Assembly: GCA_902728285.1 (NCBI GenBank)
Contig: CACVBU010000572.1
Span: 272,770-336,769, forward strand
Reading direction: 5' to 3'
Source of the DNA: Clytia hemisphaerica
Lineage: Eukaryota > Cnidaria > Hydrozoa > Leptothecata > Clytiidae
DNA: 64,000 nt
Positions 1 through 13,514 of the stretch are shown in pieces. The notes beneath the pieces were generated by a model. That model was not told the origin of the DNA. It ran no database searches and worked only from the letters and a program-made list of their open reading frames with translations. Position 1 is the stretch's first letter. Each line of letters starts with the position of its first letter. The position numbers and the translations under genes are program-made.

Positions 1-399
1 AGTGACCAATTTTGTAGGGAACCGTGTTAATCGAGACCCCCCCCCCCCCAGCGGACCCTCAATTCACGCAATCACGCAATTTATTTTCGAAATTCACGCA
101 TTCACGCAAATTTTCCTCGAGTTTCACGCAATAACCCAATTTTTCAGAAAATTGGAAAATTTTCGGGAAAAATCGGGAAAAATCGGGGAAACATTGGAAA
201 ATCGGGAACAATGCACACAATCAGTGGAAAAAGGGAAAATTCACGTATTCACGCACAAAATAGCCCAGATTCATGCATTCACGCAGTCAAAAAGTGGATT
301 TTCACGTTTACGCAAGTTTTTTCAATTTTCACGCATTCACGCAACCGAAAATGCCCATTCACGCATTCACGCAAACCGCTGGGGGGCCCCTTAATTTGA
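1..399. repeat. Low-complexity repeat built on ATTCACGCA
   Basis: The motif ATTCACGCA or CATTCACGCA recurs many times, spaced by A/T-rich tracts such as AAAATCGGGAAA, between a C-homopolymer near 40-50 and a G-run near 381. The open frames here translate only the repeat (H/T/R-rich) and are not genes. The architecture, a short G/C-containing motif alternating with AAAATTT-type spacers, resembles the repeat elements at 5.1, 7.2, 12.4 and 22.4 kb, so this is probably one arm of a foldback element cut by the window edge. Confidence 0.6.
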
Positions 400-3300
400 T
401 ACAGTACCTCTCAGTACGTCTTTTTTAAATTGAATTGAATTTTATCTTTAATTCTACTGAACCAAATTCAAAGTAACACAGCAAATTTTAAGTTTAAATT
501 TTCTTCTTTTTAATGAAATCATGAAAGAAAAATTTCGTGAAAAATTGTATTATTACTGACACAGTTAGCAATCAAACTCTTACTTGGTCACCCGGTGAAA
601 AACCTTACAGGGCTCGATACAAGATAGTGTCCACGTCAAGGTAATGTGCCTTACTGACAGTAAGAGTAGTAAGAAAACTTTGGGAACTTAACTGGTGAAG
701 AATGAGGGTTTTGTTTGCTTACGATAGCAGATTGAAAAGGGTAATCTGACCCACCTCTCAGAGACGCCTTCTTAAGTGATTCTATTCCCCAATTTTCTAA
801 AAAAGTGGGATAAATTATAAAAAGAGTGAGGTGAAACAGTTTGAATGACAAAAAAAGCACTTCCCTTACTAACACTTTTTGTTAATCTCAATTTGCAATC
901 GGATTGAGCTTTGATTTTTCGTCCCTAAAGCACACACAGGGAGAAGGACAGCCCTCTGATTCACTCCCCCTTGGGCGACACCTGCTTCTTATACTTTCTT
1001 GATATGATATAACGTGTTGAGAAACCTTCATTATTTTTCTGATTGAAAGAAAAACTGAAGTTGATGTCTTTTTGATGACGTGCTTTTCAAATTTTCTTTC
1101 GCGATCAACTGCATATGGTCATGTTCCCTTCAAGTTGCTTTGAAATTTTCTGTTTGGAATGAACAAGAACGCCGGAGTGTTCTATTCAAAGCAAGCGCAA
1201 GTCATGGGTATTTTATTCATCAAAGTAAGAATATTTTAATAATTATGGTATTCAGCTCTTGTGGGACCTTCTTGCGGGCTTTTTTAACGCAGCATGCTAA
1301 AGTCATTCACGAGGGGATTTGAATTAATGACTGTTCATGAAAAATTACTTTTCAATCAAAATTTTTGCATCATTTTTAATTGTACGCACTCAGAGTATAA
1401 CCTTAAAATTAAAATCTTTGACAGAAAGAAATTTTCACCAATTAACTAAATTCGCTGAAATTTCTTCGCGTTAATTTAAAAAAATTTTGTTAGGCTAAAT
1501 TGCGCGAAAATTGTTAGATAAATATTCATTTATTAGTGGAGGATAGAAAATAGTGCGAAGAAAATTCAAATTTAGCTTTCGGTTTACTCATGCTTGGCAT
1601 TTTTCCGCTAATTTCACTTTATTGTAAAAATTATTCCTACTGAAATTAAACTCGTTTTATTGAAGAAAGGAAGCAATCTTTACGGAAATTCTCAAAAACG
1701 GGTCAGAGAATGTGAAATTTTCAGACAGTCTAGCATCATATTTTTATTGTCATTTATTTTTACACATTTTGAACTACCGGGTCAATGGAAAGGTTATTAT
1801 TTTGACTGTGAGTGAGTAGAAGGTCAACTGACGCACAACTTTATGCGTTGATACTTGACGAAAATTTTTCATTTCAAAACTTTTCGGTTTGTGCAGTGTT
1901 TAGTATGATTCGCAAGGTAAGGTATTTTTTTTTTCATCATCTGATAATCTAAAGGGTTTGAAAAGGTATAGATTTTTCGGATTAACTTCCATTGATCATG
2001 TATGGATTAACACAGATGATTTGAACATTTCATTATTTTTTTAATGGGTGATTTTTACCGTCAACTATTTTTGGACGAACTATCTTACCGATTCTCTAAA
2101 ATGAACACAAATTAAAAAACAATTCTTTCAAGTTTAGAAGGGCTTTGAAAAGTTAATTTAGTTTTTTAACAATTTTGCGAAGCTTTCTTTGAACTAGAAA
2201 TCATAAAAGAAACTTTCTTTGGTTCTAAGGATGTACTTAGAGAGAAAGATATGACTAATTCAAAATATCGTGGCTATTTTCTAATGTATTTTCCATGTGG
2301 ATGAATTTTTATCCATTAAAGGGAAAATAGGAAGATTATTCGTTTCCATCTCACTCACTCCACAAACACAAACTTCCTGTTCAGGACAAAAAAAGGAAAA
2401 AGTACAGTCCTGTCAAATTAGAAAATAGTGGTGAAAGTAGGATATCAAGCGCGGTTGGATACTTTACCGAACACTCAAGCAGATGGAGTGTCTTGTATTT
2501 CCAAAAAAAATCACGTCTTGAAAGCGAACCTAAACACTCCTCCTTCTTTCATTGTGCTTTCCTGGAGGTGGTTTGCTTGACAATAGCAATAGCAAAGACT
2601 TTCGATCCAAAAAAAGAAGATTTTTTTTCGAAGATTTTTTTCCTTTTTCTCCTTATTTCTTCGGATTATAAGTACCATCGTGTTTTTAATTTCTCTGTTT
2701 CCCTTGAAATAACATAAAATACTCAGTCAAAATATCCACGCAGATTTTTTCCCTTGTAATAATGTGTACTTTTTAAAGAATTTTCTGATGAAGCAAGAAA
2801 AAGAAGAAAAGAATCTATTTCGTCATAAAATTATTTTGTCCCCTTTTTCGTAGATGTTTCTATAACCTTGAAACAGACTATGAGACCAGCAAATTCACTT
2901 GTTTAACATTGACAAACAATGTTGTCAACACTTACTGTAAAAATCAGAGTTGTATTAGGTGGCAAAGTAGAATAGGGCAATGAAGTGGTTTGCCGTTAAA
3001 AAAAAATCAAAAAAATGTAATTTTTTAGTATTTGTTATCCATTAGCCTAAACTGTAGCCTCACATATCAGTATAGTTCATGAGACAGGAGATAGTTTTTA
3101 AGTGAATCCTAGCAGAAGGTTGGTTTGTCAGCTTGTAAATTCACAGATCTAGATATTGTTTGACAGCCGAAACCTTTAGAAACGATTTTTAGTGATTCCT
3201 TTTGAAAGCTCGTTGATGTGGTAAACTACGGTCTTCAAACTCAAGTAGAAAAAGGTGTCGGCATATATTTGACTTAAAGAAACACTCCCTTTTTAACGTG

Positions 3301-5100
3301 CAAAAGACTTATGCAAAATAAATTTTAGCCTCGATAACCCCTTTCATTACGTCAAAATCTTTATGGAAATTTAGGACCGAAGTTTAGGTACTTTCTTTCT
3401 ATTATAATTTTAAAACTTCATTGAATTTTCAAAAGCATACAAAGTCATCTAAATAATAAAGATCCCAAACGAGAAAGTGTTGCTCAAAATGAAAAACAAA
3501 CTTTTTCAGACTCCTCTTCGGGAGGTGCTTTTCTGCAAACTTGGATATTTCACAGTCAGTAACAACGAATAAATAAGTTCAAACTCACAAGAAACCTTCA
3601 TCATAAAGATATCTGTTGAAGTCCTTCTAGTCAAAATATTAAAACCTCGTTCAGACTCAAGAAAAGTTTAACAGATAGAAAGAAAAATCGTATTACTAAG
3701 AAATAATCTTTTCCACAAAAGTAAAAATAACCAAAATTTTGATACAAGCCATCTAAGCTGAAAACTAAAAATACAGTAAATATGTCCATCAGGGTATGAC
3801 CATTAACCTAAGTCTAATTATGTAAGAAGTGATAGGTTAAAACAACTAGAGACAGGAGTATTTTTTGAAACAAAGTAGATACACATCTGTGATGGTTATC
3901 TGCTTTGCTTTTTGTGATCTTTTTCACTCTTGTTATTGACTTTTTCAATTTTCACATTTGATGATACTTAGGCTACTTGTAGAAAAAAGGGGAAAAGAAA
4001 AATCGAGAAAAAGGGAATGGTAGTTTTCAAGAATAGTGATTGTTGCTAAAGAAAAGAGATTTTTGTCAGTTTTTTTTAAGATACAAAGTTATGTAAATTT
4101 ATAACAAATTAAACACTGTAAGAGTGGTTGGAATGGTAGATATCTATTTTTCTGGTAACAGGTAGCGTAGTAGGTTTTACCGCCCACGCATGGAATTTTG
4201 AGATTTGTATTGATTGTTTCTTGGAAGAGAAAGAGAGCTCGGAAGCAAGATGATTCCCACAGTCACTCATGCTGCTTTCAAGGTTTTTTTAAAATTTTTA
4301 AATGTTTTTTACGGTAAACTATTTTCCCAATGCAAGATGCATTCTTCTTTATATTGCCCTTCTCACTTTAAAAACTTTTATTTCACCCTTCTATCATAAT
4401 GTCTTTTTTCAAAATCTTTGTCATGTACAAGATTCTCCCTTTTTTTGTTTCGTAAAAAGTCTTGAATAATTCACAAAGTGCATGGCGTTGTTGGGGCGTT
4501 GTTACAATTTTGCCTGGATCTCTATTTCTCTCTTTGTCCAAGAGAAAGAAAACTTTTCTATAGAGAATAATGCAGTGAGGAATTTAAAAAGTGTTTTGAA
4601 AATTATTTATATCTGCCAATGTCAAATGAAAAGGTGCCTTATTTTCAAATTAGATATGATTTTGACAAACTTTATAAAGTCATACTGTGGTCTACGAACA
4701 GCCGTATCAATTTGGAATTTCCTAAAAGAGAAGCATCGTTTCTACGCATTCAACTAACGAAAGAATTATGTATCGTTCTTTCCATTACAAAGTTTACTTT
4801 AAAAAGGTGATTTCTGTTCTAAAAAACTTCAAAGATGGTAGCTAGATATTCATGATAGTTTTCTCGAGAAAGAATTTTCATCTTTTTCTCCCTCTTCTAC
4901 GTTGTTGTTTGTTAAGATCATTAAAATCCATTTTAGATATTTGTTTCATAATTTTTCCCTTTTTTCTTGACTTTCGTTCTTCAGAAATTTTCATTTTTTC
5001 ATTAATTAAGTAACTTAGACCAAGTTCATTGCTTAAACAATCAAACCAACCATTTTCACTTTAGACGAGAGTTTCTTTTGATAAAGTAGTCGATTTTTAA
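400..5100. other. Non-coding stretch upstream of ERG-like gene 1
   Basis: Very AT-rich, with no ORF of convincing composition. The only candidate worth recording is at 1905-1916: an ATG followed by three codons and a GTAAGG donor, in phase 0. It would join in frame to the first visible ERG exon at 6672 as a four-residue first coding exon. That is speculative, because such short matches arise by chance. The rest holds nothing I can support. Confidence 0.4.
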
Positions 5101-5104
5101 CTGT

Positions 5105-5365
5105 GTCTCGTCCCTAGTTCCCAAGAGTGAACAGTGACCCAATGGGACCCCAGCCCACTGGAAAAATCTGGCAAAAACTTCATCCCCGATGGGAAAATAC
5201 GCCGGAATTTCAGCCCCACTGGGAAAATGGCTTTGATTTTTCGAAATTCAATGTTTAAAAATTGTACTCCAAAACCATCCCCACTGGACTTTCTAACCTT
5301 GAACTATTTAACCTAGAATTTTTATCCACCGCCTCAGTGGGGTTGTGAGACAGGGTGTGATCCAA
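5105..5365. repeat. Repeat element, family shared with 12.4-13.0 kb
   Basis: Contains GGGACCCCAGCCCACTGG, several CCCCACTGGGAAAA motifs, a block AAAAATTGTACTCCAAAACC (5256-5275) and a GTGAGACAGGG end. All of these recur in reverse-complement orientation at 12385-12990. The elements are therefore dispersed copies of one family placed in opposite orientations on either side of ERG-like gene 1. Confidence 0.6.
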
Positions 5366-5424
5366 CGCCAATCAATTTTTTTTATAAAAAGTATATTTTA
5401 AAGACCAGTGTACGTTACATGTTT

Positions 5425-5795
5425 TCTTTTTATAAGCATAACGCTTATAAGCATACGAAGGCTCAGATTTGCAAAATTCCTAAGCATAACATGAGCATAT
5501 ATGTCAGCTTAAAATATTTTTCAATTGGTCATTTTTATCTGTTTAAAAAGGTTTGGTAGAGGTCAAGTAAAAAATAAGACATTCCACTGCTCGCTAACAT
5601 TCCACTGCTCCCAAAATCTGAACAAATATTTACAAAATTTCTGAAATTTAATTAAAAACTTGGCTCGATGGGGTGAATCATAAGCATGATTCTTAAGCAT
5701 ATAATAAGCATAAACTATGCCTGGATGCTTTGAGAACTTAAGCATACACGAGCCTGACCAAGGGGCATACACTTGCTTATAAAAAAAAAAACCTG
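5425..5795. repeat. AAGCAT-rich element with inverted ends
   Basis: The motifs ATAAGCAT, AAGCATAC and AAGCATAA recur on both sides, and the ends GCATACGAAGGCTC and GAGCCTGACCAAGGGGCAT are imperfectly inverted around a unique middle. It looks like a non-autonomous foldback element. The minus-strand ORF across it is incidental. Confidence 0.45.
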
Positions 5796-6671
5796 TATGT
5801 GGCTACAAAGTCCTTTAAGTCTGGGAAAGTTTGGAACGTTTTGACAAAATGAATCATCTGTTTATTTGCGTGTTTGCAATCAAAGTTGAAAAAAAAACAC
5901 AATCCAAGATTGGAAGAAGCTTTACTCTAGTTTCCTTCTAAATCACAATTTCCTTTGTGTAAACATCAATACTTACATAAATACTCAAAAAAAGATTATT
6001 ACGTGTTCAACAAAATTATTCCGTCTTCAAAGTATACAACTGCCGCATCCTTTTCCTCTACATAACAACCCATCTATTTTTCATCACACTTCAAAAAAGG
6101 TCACTCAGTAATTCTTTTCTTTCTTCGTTCAACTATTTACGGTTCTTAGGTTTAAAGAATTCCTATTTCTTAAGATTTTTTGGCCTTTGAAAAATCAGTT
6201 AGGACCGTTATGTTGGTTGCCGTTATGACGGTCATACAAAGGCTCAGTGTAAGTATAGTGGATAAGCTGTGTATGCCTTAACTTCAAATGTTGATTTCTA
6301 CACTTGGCGGTTTCAGTGTAGAACTAACCAAAGTTTTATTTTAGGCTATACTTTTAAGTTACCATATTCTGAAAAATATTCGTCGGCAGAAATTTGACAA
6401 GAAAATTAACGGAATCATTCGCCGAGAAAGATCATTTTTCCGAAAATTTTTACCGATAAATCAAAATAATCAAAGCCAGATTTTCATTGATGTTTTCCAT
6501 GGCATTAGATTATTGTAGGGCTGATTGAGGTGATATTAAATCTAAATACAACAGTGCATTCGAATAACTAGACGGGAATGTTAGCTATATGATTTATACA
6601 AACCAAACTTTCGATCTTCAAAATTCATCGAACCTGAACTTATATAACGAGATTGTATTTTCACTTTTCAG

Positions 6672-9600
6672 GGAATGATCGGTTTGCCACGGAAGTTTCC
6701 GTCACCAGAGAAAGATGAAGATGTAGATGATGAAGAAGAAGCGTCTTGTGAAGAACTCGTTGTCACTGGTATCCCTTTCGCCAGTCACAAACATGCTGTA
6801 AGTCATTAGTTCATGTTGCCAACAAGGCTACATTTTTCGTGGAAACTTACCTTACAAAAACTTTCTGTCTAGATTCTAGCTCATTAGAGATAAATCTGAA
6901 CTAAGTTTTGAATCCAAAATAGATCATGTGATTACCTTACCGAAAAATCGTCTCAATTTGAAATTTTTTTTGTCAAATTACACCTAAGTGTCATCCCTTT
7001 GTCGGGGAAGATCAAAACTCTGAGGTCCACTGAATTTCTGTACATTAACCAATAGATATCAAACTCCCCACAAGTTAACATAACATTCTCGTCAGCGTAA
7101 CTCTTTCATGGAAGTAAAAATTGACCAACGGGTAACTGATGCAGAGGTTTTATGAATCCTTTCTCAAAGCGTATACCTTATCGGGAAAAAAAATGTCGGA
7201 GTTTTATTTAGTCGGGTTTTTTTTTCGTCGAGGAAAAATTTCGTCACCTAGAGGCATTTTCGTCACTTTCCCCCGACCAAAATTTCAAATTCGTCACTTT
7301 TATCCGACCAAATCTACAATTTAGTCACTTCCACCGCTTCCACCCGACTAAATTGTCCAAATGAAATAGTTTCCTTCACTAGCTCAAAAAAAGATCTTGT
7401 AATTCGATGTTTAAAGCACTAATTTTGGTTGATAAAGGTGTAAAAAATTTAGATTTTAATTTTGGTTGGGTTTTTTTTTAGATCAGATAAAAGTTTGGTC
7501 AGGGATAAAAAAGTCGGGTAAAAGTTTTGGTCGGGTGATAAAATATCGGGGAAAAAATTCGTCGGGGGGAAATTTCGTTACCCCCTCAAAATTTTCGTCA
7601 CTTTCCCCCGACATTTTTTCCCCGTTAAGGTGTATGGGTTTTTCTTGTATACAGGTCGGCTCATTGAATCCAGCTTTGGGAAACATCGAAGTTCGACGCT
7701 GTAACTTTGTCATCAACCACGAAGGACGTTTCAAAGTGTTATGGGATTGGATCGTCTTAGTGTTGGTCATCTTTACCGCTATCCAGATTCCATACTATGC
7801 TGCATTCTCTAATAATGTCAACAACATTGTCCTTGATGTAGTTAAGAACAATGAAGTCCGACCCATGTTGATTCTCAGCTTAATCGTGGACTGTATGTTC
7901 GTGTTGGACATCTTCCTAAATTTCCGAACCACCTACATTCAATCAAGTTCGGACGTGTTGGAGAAGAACCCTAAGAAATTAGCCATACATTACCTGAGAA
8001 CATGGTTTATAATTGATCTACTGGCGGCCATTCCGTTCGACTGGATCATGCATCAAAGAAGTTATGGTGGGAATGTGAGTATTTAAGTCTCTCATTGCGG
8101 AAATTAGAGAATACTGACTATTTTTGTATGTACTGACTATTTTGTAGCCGAAACGGAGAGTTTTTAGTGCTACAGTATCCTGTGGCAAGTTTCCACTTTT
8201 TAGTCTGGAACATAGAACCTTTATAAAACCCCCCGATAGCATAAGAGCACGAATTCAGAGGGTACTAATAGCCTTCTTGACTCTATCTGTCTAGCTCGAT
8301 CATTGTTCTACCTAAGAACAAAATCGTGCACAAAAGTCTTGACACATGACATGATTTACTATTTTTGTAGACATCAACATTGGTGGGTTTACTAAAAAGC
8401 GCACGTTTGTTGCGTTTATTCCGCGTCGCTAGAAGACTGGATCGATATTCGGAGTATGGTTTAGCTGTCCTTTTTCTTTTGATGTGTTTGTTTACACTGA
8501 TCGCTCATTGGTTAGCTTGTATTTGGAACGGAATCTCTTTAATCGAGGAAGGCAACCAAAACAGTTGGGTTCATCGTATGGATGATATCTTATATCCTAA
8601 GAACGTTACCAGGATGCCAACCAACAATACCCTCAACGGTACTTTGAGCAGATTATCCAGTAATGTGATAAGGATGACGCAATCACAGCGTTACATTGCG
8701 TCCATGTATTACATTGTATCTTCATTGACCAGTGTAGGGTTTGGCAACATTGCAGCAACTACTGAATTGGAACAGATGTTTAGCATCATTACAATGTTAC
8801 TTGGAGGTTAGTTCATATTTTGTCTAGAATACACTCTCAAATTTTCTTCTTAATTCACACGCGTTCGATTGATATCAACTTAGACCGATTAATGCTATTG
8901 TGAAATTCGATCGGTTTCCACTTTATGCTCGAAAAGCCTTATGAATGTTCTGTTTGAAAATATTTCTCTATCCCTTTTTATTCTAGCGCTTATGTACGCA
9001 TGTATTTTTGGTAACATGGTAGCAATCGTTCAGCGCTTATATTCGAAAGCATCCACCTTTCACACTCAAATGAACACGATACGAGAGTTCATGAAATTTT
9101 ACAAAATACCCGAGGAATTACGACAATCTATCAATAATTACGTGCGAAGAGAATGGGCCGTCACGCAAGGCATTGATGCCGAAACGGTAAACTTTCTTGC
9201 TCTTGTATCACCTTGAAAAGACGAGTTATACAGAAGCAGAAATAATTGATTTAGTGGAACTGACTGTTATGAATTACTGTGATCGTTTTGTTCCAATGGC
9301 AAGACCCTTTCATCCTTTGAAAGTTGAACAGTTCTATTTAACTGATTTAACTGTTGTAACTGGTAACTGACTGACTCCACTCTGATAATAATAATCTGTT
9401 TGGTCTTTTAAGTTTCTTGTTCCTGAAATGTTGATGGGTGTTTAGTTTAAAAAGTTGGAAATATCTCGAATCTAATGACCTTTGTAAACCCTAGTATGAA
9501 TCGCAGACCTCTACAAAACCCCTGGTAGTATAGTATATCTATAAAGAGCACGAATCCGTTAGTGGATGCCAGCAGCCTATGTAAACCCTAGAAGTGAGCG

Positions 9601-11612
9601 TGGTGAGTCGACCAATATTGGAGAAAACTGGGGAGGAAATCTTTCAGTTGTGATTTGCCCTCCCCTTAAGGGAAATATCTTTGAAGAGATATCGCGAGTA
9701 GAGGAAGCACAAAAATATTTGAATAATTTACCTTCTTTGACTGAAAACTGCTAGTTTTAGGGGTAAAAAAAGCAAAGGGGCAATCAGTGTTGCCTTTTGG
9801 CACCCCTTGTCTTTCGATGGCCCTATACAAATCTGCGGCTCAGCACTGTAATGGTTTTTTTAGATTTTTAGATGTCATCATACTCCATGATTAATGGTTA
9901 GAATTTTACATTTACACGCTATAGGTATTATCAAGATTCCCAGAATGTATCCAAGCAGATTTGACGTACGAACTCTATCAAAACACATTTCACAGCGTCA
10001 AGCCGTTTCGTGAAGCAACCGTCAGCTGCATGAGAGCTATGGCCATGAAGTTTAAAACGATGACATTACAGGCTGGTAATTTTGTGGTTCGCCAGGGTGA
10101 AGAAATAAATCGGTTGTATATTGTCGGTAAAGGATCATTGGAAGTTTTACATGAAGGAAATCTCATCTTATATTTGAGTAAGTTGACTCTCGGATACTGA
10201 TACATAAATAAACTGGTGGGGTTTTCTTTCAAAATCTAATAACTTGGGGTAGAATATAAATACCTTTTTTAAATAGGGCTTTTATAAAAGAATCAGGTCA
10301 AAAGAAGGGACTATTAAAACTGTTCGTTAATGATGCTTCTTTATTCGCCAAACGAAAGTAAAATGAGTCCAACGAATACGAATGCTCAGTTAAGTACTCA
10401 AGCCTTCTCTTACAATCCCTGAAATCTCTGGTCTATTTAAACTAAACAATCCAGTATTACTCAAGAGGATCAATTCTCTCCATCTTTCAACCTTTAGCAC
10501 GGAATTCAACATTCGGTTACGATTTCAAACTATGTCACCACAAGCCGAAAGCGAAAGCCAATATACGCGCGGCAAACTTGGTGGAAATTCATTACATACA
10601 CGTGACAGACTTTCTGGAAATCATGGAATGTTATCCAAAGTTTTTCGAACAGTTTAAAGAGAATTATAAACACACATATGATATCAATGACCCAAATGAG
10701 GTGAGTGGCATATGACGTCCTCTGGATTCTAAGTACTCCTGAAAGATGCCCCTGCCCCTATCCATCCCCGACTATCCATCCACTTGAAAAGCGTTAATGA
10801 CATTTTTGAGTTCTGTTTTAACGACACGAATAAAAATATCAACTTTGAACTTAATCCAAGATCTTAGATTGTCGCCATAGTTACTTTTCTCTGTGTTAAT
10901 TGTGCGCTGAATAGAATCTCGATTGGTCGACAGAGGTCGGAATAGGATTTCGGCATGTGCTATTCACGGTAAAACAAGCATTCTTCCACGCTCCCAAATT
11001 TCTATGGCATACGATTGTCTTATTTTTGGAGTAGATTTTACTGTAATATAAACATCGATGATCACTTTAACATTTCAGGAGGGTTACTTTAAACAAGAAA
11101 GCAAACGTAAAGACGACAAGATACACATCGCAGCGATCGCACGACAGGCGTTAGGTATGCCCATCTTACATAAATGGAATCGTATACATCGTAATGGCAA
11201 GTCTCAACGTAGTAACATCTCTCAAGACGAACATGATAGCCATAACAATGAAACTGATCGTCTACAGAACGTGGAAACAGGAACTATACCTCATTGTAAT
11301 GGCAATGCCAAACAACAATTAATCGCCAATGGTAGTACAACGGAGAGACAACGCACTCCCCCAAAAAGGGCGCCTCCTGAGAGGGGGAGTCTGTTAAATA
11401 AGGTGGTGGTGACCGCCCTAGATGAGGAGTCACCCAAATACGATCAGAATTTCAATCAACGTTTGTGTGCGTTGGAAACGAAGCTTGGTAATTTGCTTGA
11501 TATTTATGATGAGAAATTAACAAGTGTGCTTTCCTTGCTGAACGAAATGAAAGACGATAGAAAACACCGGACGAGTAATGGTGGTCCTCCGATATGCGAA
11601 AGTGAAACTTGA
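6672..11612 (+). CDS. erg: ERG-type (KCNH/Kv11) voltage-gated potassium channel 1
   Basis: Exons with GT..AG borders: 6672-6797, 7655-8074, 8371-8806, 8987-9186, 9925-10177, 10498-10700, 11079-11612. Phases all agree (724 codons, stop at 11610). Seen in order: an acidic N-terminus; S1-S3 (INHEGRFKVLWDW; LNFRTTYI; IDLLAAIPFD); an S4 with regular Arg (SARLLRLFRVARRLDRYSEY); S5; a glycosylatable turret; the selectivity filter SVGFGN; S6 with MYACIFGN, which keeps the Tyr and Phe equivalent to hERG Y652/F656; a C-linker; a cyclic-nucleotide-binding homology domain (RQGEEINRLYIVGKGSLEV); and a C-terminal coiled coil (QRLCALETKLGNLLDIYDEK). SVGFGN is diagnostic of the ERG branch. No eag/PAS exon is visible, so the channel probably lacks the domain that slows closing in vertebrate ERG. 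The first exon shown begins at a splice acceptor, so at least one 5' exon is missing; 1905-1916 is a weak candidate. Polyadenylation signals AATAAA lie near 11961 and 11976. Confidence 0.93.
7171..7645. mobile_element. Foldback element in ERG-like gene 1, next to an acceptor
   Basis: The ends are inverted (TACCTTATCGGGAAAAAA... at the left, ...TTTTTTCCCCGTTAAGGTG at the right), and each arm carries repeated TCGTCACTTTCCCCCGAC or GGTCGGG motifs pointing inward. It lies in the intron between 6797 and 7655 and ends about 10 bp before the acceptor at 7654, leaving only GGTTTTTCTTGTATACAG as host acceptor sequence. No clear target-site duplication was found. The ORF at 7466-8086 begins inside this element and runs by chance into the real exon. 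Confidence 0.55.
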
Positions 11613-12380
11613 AAATGAAATGAAGTGATTAAGTGGTAAAGTACGGGAAGAAATATCCCATAATGATGTCCGAGTAAAAAGTTATTAGTCCAAACATGAG
11701 GACGATTACAAAATTATAACATAATGAATTAAATCAAGCTGATTAACCAACGAGTTTTCATGTAACAAGATAATCCCTGAAAATATAATGTAGTTTATCA
11801 ACAGTGCTGTCACAGCTACTTCAAATATTGAGAAGAAGATTAAATAATGATAGAAACAGTATTAGAAGATGAAAATTTAAACCTAGGTTTGACCTAAATG
11901 GAGGTGCTTTGAGCATTGCGAAGGTAGCCAATTGGATGCAAAAAAATAATCAATCATGACAATAAAGATGTTGAGAATAAAATATTTGCATATGGGACGA
12001 GTCGCTTACTCCGTCATTTTTATAACTTCGCCAGTCTTTTTAGTTTTTGTAGTTATATTTGGAATAAAGCTCACTGCATTGAATTCCCTGTAATTATTGG
12101 CCGAAATGCTGAATATTTCGGAATATTATTGAAATTCATCTTTTCTCAAAATTTAGCCTTTCACGTTATTAAAAAAAGGAGTTCTGCTTTTATTGAAGGA
12201 CTAAAATTGCGGATTGTGTGACTTTCACGACCTTTAGACATTCGCAGGTTCAAAACTTACCAGTTACTATTAAGGGAATATTGTGAATTTGCCATTAATA
12301 AAATGTGTTTTTTTGACTGATGTTACCAACAAAACTATATGGCATTTTATACATCTTTCGGAAAAATTGATGTATCAAAA
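11613..12380. other. 3' flank of ERG-like gene 1
   Basis: AT-rich sequence with AATAAA motifs at 11961 and 11976 as likely polyadenylation signals. No ORF or repeat I can support otherwise. Confidence 0.5.
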
Positions 12381-12384
12381 AAAC

Positions 12385-13000
12385 ACCCCTGTCTCACAGC
12401 CCCGGTGAAACTTTTTTCCTCAGTGGAGATAAAAATTCTTATTGAAATCCCAATGGGGATGGAAATTGTGTTGTTCCAATGTTAAAAAATCCAGTAAGAA
12501 TGGTTTTGGAGTGCAATTTTTAAACATTGAATTTTGAGTGGGGATGAAATCAAAGTCAATTTCCAGTGCTAAGATTACTAGGTCACAGTGTGGATGTAAA
12601 CCACACTGAAACGACCGCCTTCCATCACGCATCTCACGCTCGCGAAAGAGCGCGCGCACATTATCAACGCCTACATATCATCTCCAGTACATTTTAGATT
12701 ATTCATTGAAAATAGATTACAATATAGCCATTTTTCATGTCTCGATTATCCAATTCCAAATAAAAGACATTCAGAGAAAAAAAAGAGAAACACCTGGGTA
12801 ATCTAGTTAAAAAAACTGAAAGTAAATGGTAGACAAAGTAACGAGCCAAGGCAAAACGAGATTAGCGTACCACTATGAAAGAAACCGCCTCCGGCGGTCG
12901 ACAAGGTATTTTCCCACCGGGGGCGAAATTTTAGCCAAATTTTCCAGTGGGGCTGGGGTCCCAGCGCGCAGCGGGTCTGTGACACGGGGGCGTAAAAAAA
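12385..13000. repeat. Inverted-orientation copies of the 5.1-kb repeat family
   Basis: Starts with CCTGTCTCACAGCCCC and ends with TTCCAGTGGGGCTGGGGTCC...GTGACACGGGGGCG, the reverse complement of the ends seen at 5105-5365. It includes the shared block containing GGTTTTGGAGTGCAATTTTT. The minus-strand ORFs here translate repeat sequence. Probably a foldback element, or two nested ones, with the arms partly degraded. Confidence 0.55.
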
Positions 13001-13514
13001 TGTAACTGTTTTCTACGAAAAATTGGTGTAAAACCGCTATTTTCAAGATTTTGAGACACAGTAGTTTTTACAAAAATTTTCAAAAAATCTTTTTTAGTTT
13101 GGTTAAAAATGAACTTTCTAACGCAAAAATATTTTTTCTCCGCCGAAAATTTGGACTTCAAAGTTTAAATTACTGTTCTTTGCAAAATTCTTCATTTTCT
13201 TCTTCATCAAATTTTTTCATTGCGACTTTTGAATTTTCTGATTCAGAAATACTTGGCCTAGCAGAAAATGTATAACATGTCATAGTTTTGCTGGCTACAT
13301 CAGGCAGAATTCTTTATTTTGTACATAGCAAATATGTAATTCTCTATGGTCAGAGCGCTTAAGATTTTGAAGTCCGTGCTTGCGTGATCGGAGGAACCAA
13401 CGTGATCAACGTGTGATCGTAATAGAAAAGAAATTTAACTCGTGATAACGTGATTTGGTAATTATTTTTGGGTGATTGCGTGATTTGAAAGGTGACTGGA
13501 GGACCTCTTAAAAC

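Noticed and set aside
2-399. 130-codon His/Thr-rich ORF at the window start
   Set aside because: Translation of the ATTCACGCA repeat; period and composition follow the DNA repeat, not a protein.
1905-1916. First coding exon of ERG-like gene 1
   Set aside because: ATG plus three codons and a donor in correct phase, but only 12 nt and 4.7 kb away; kept as a note, not a feature.
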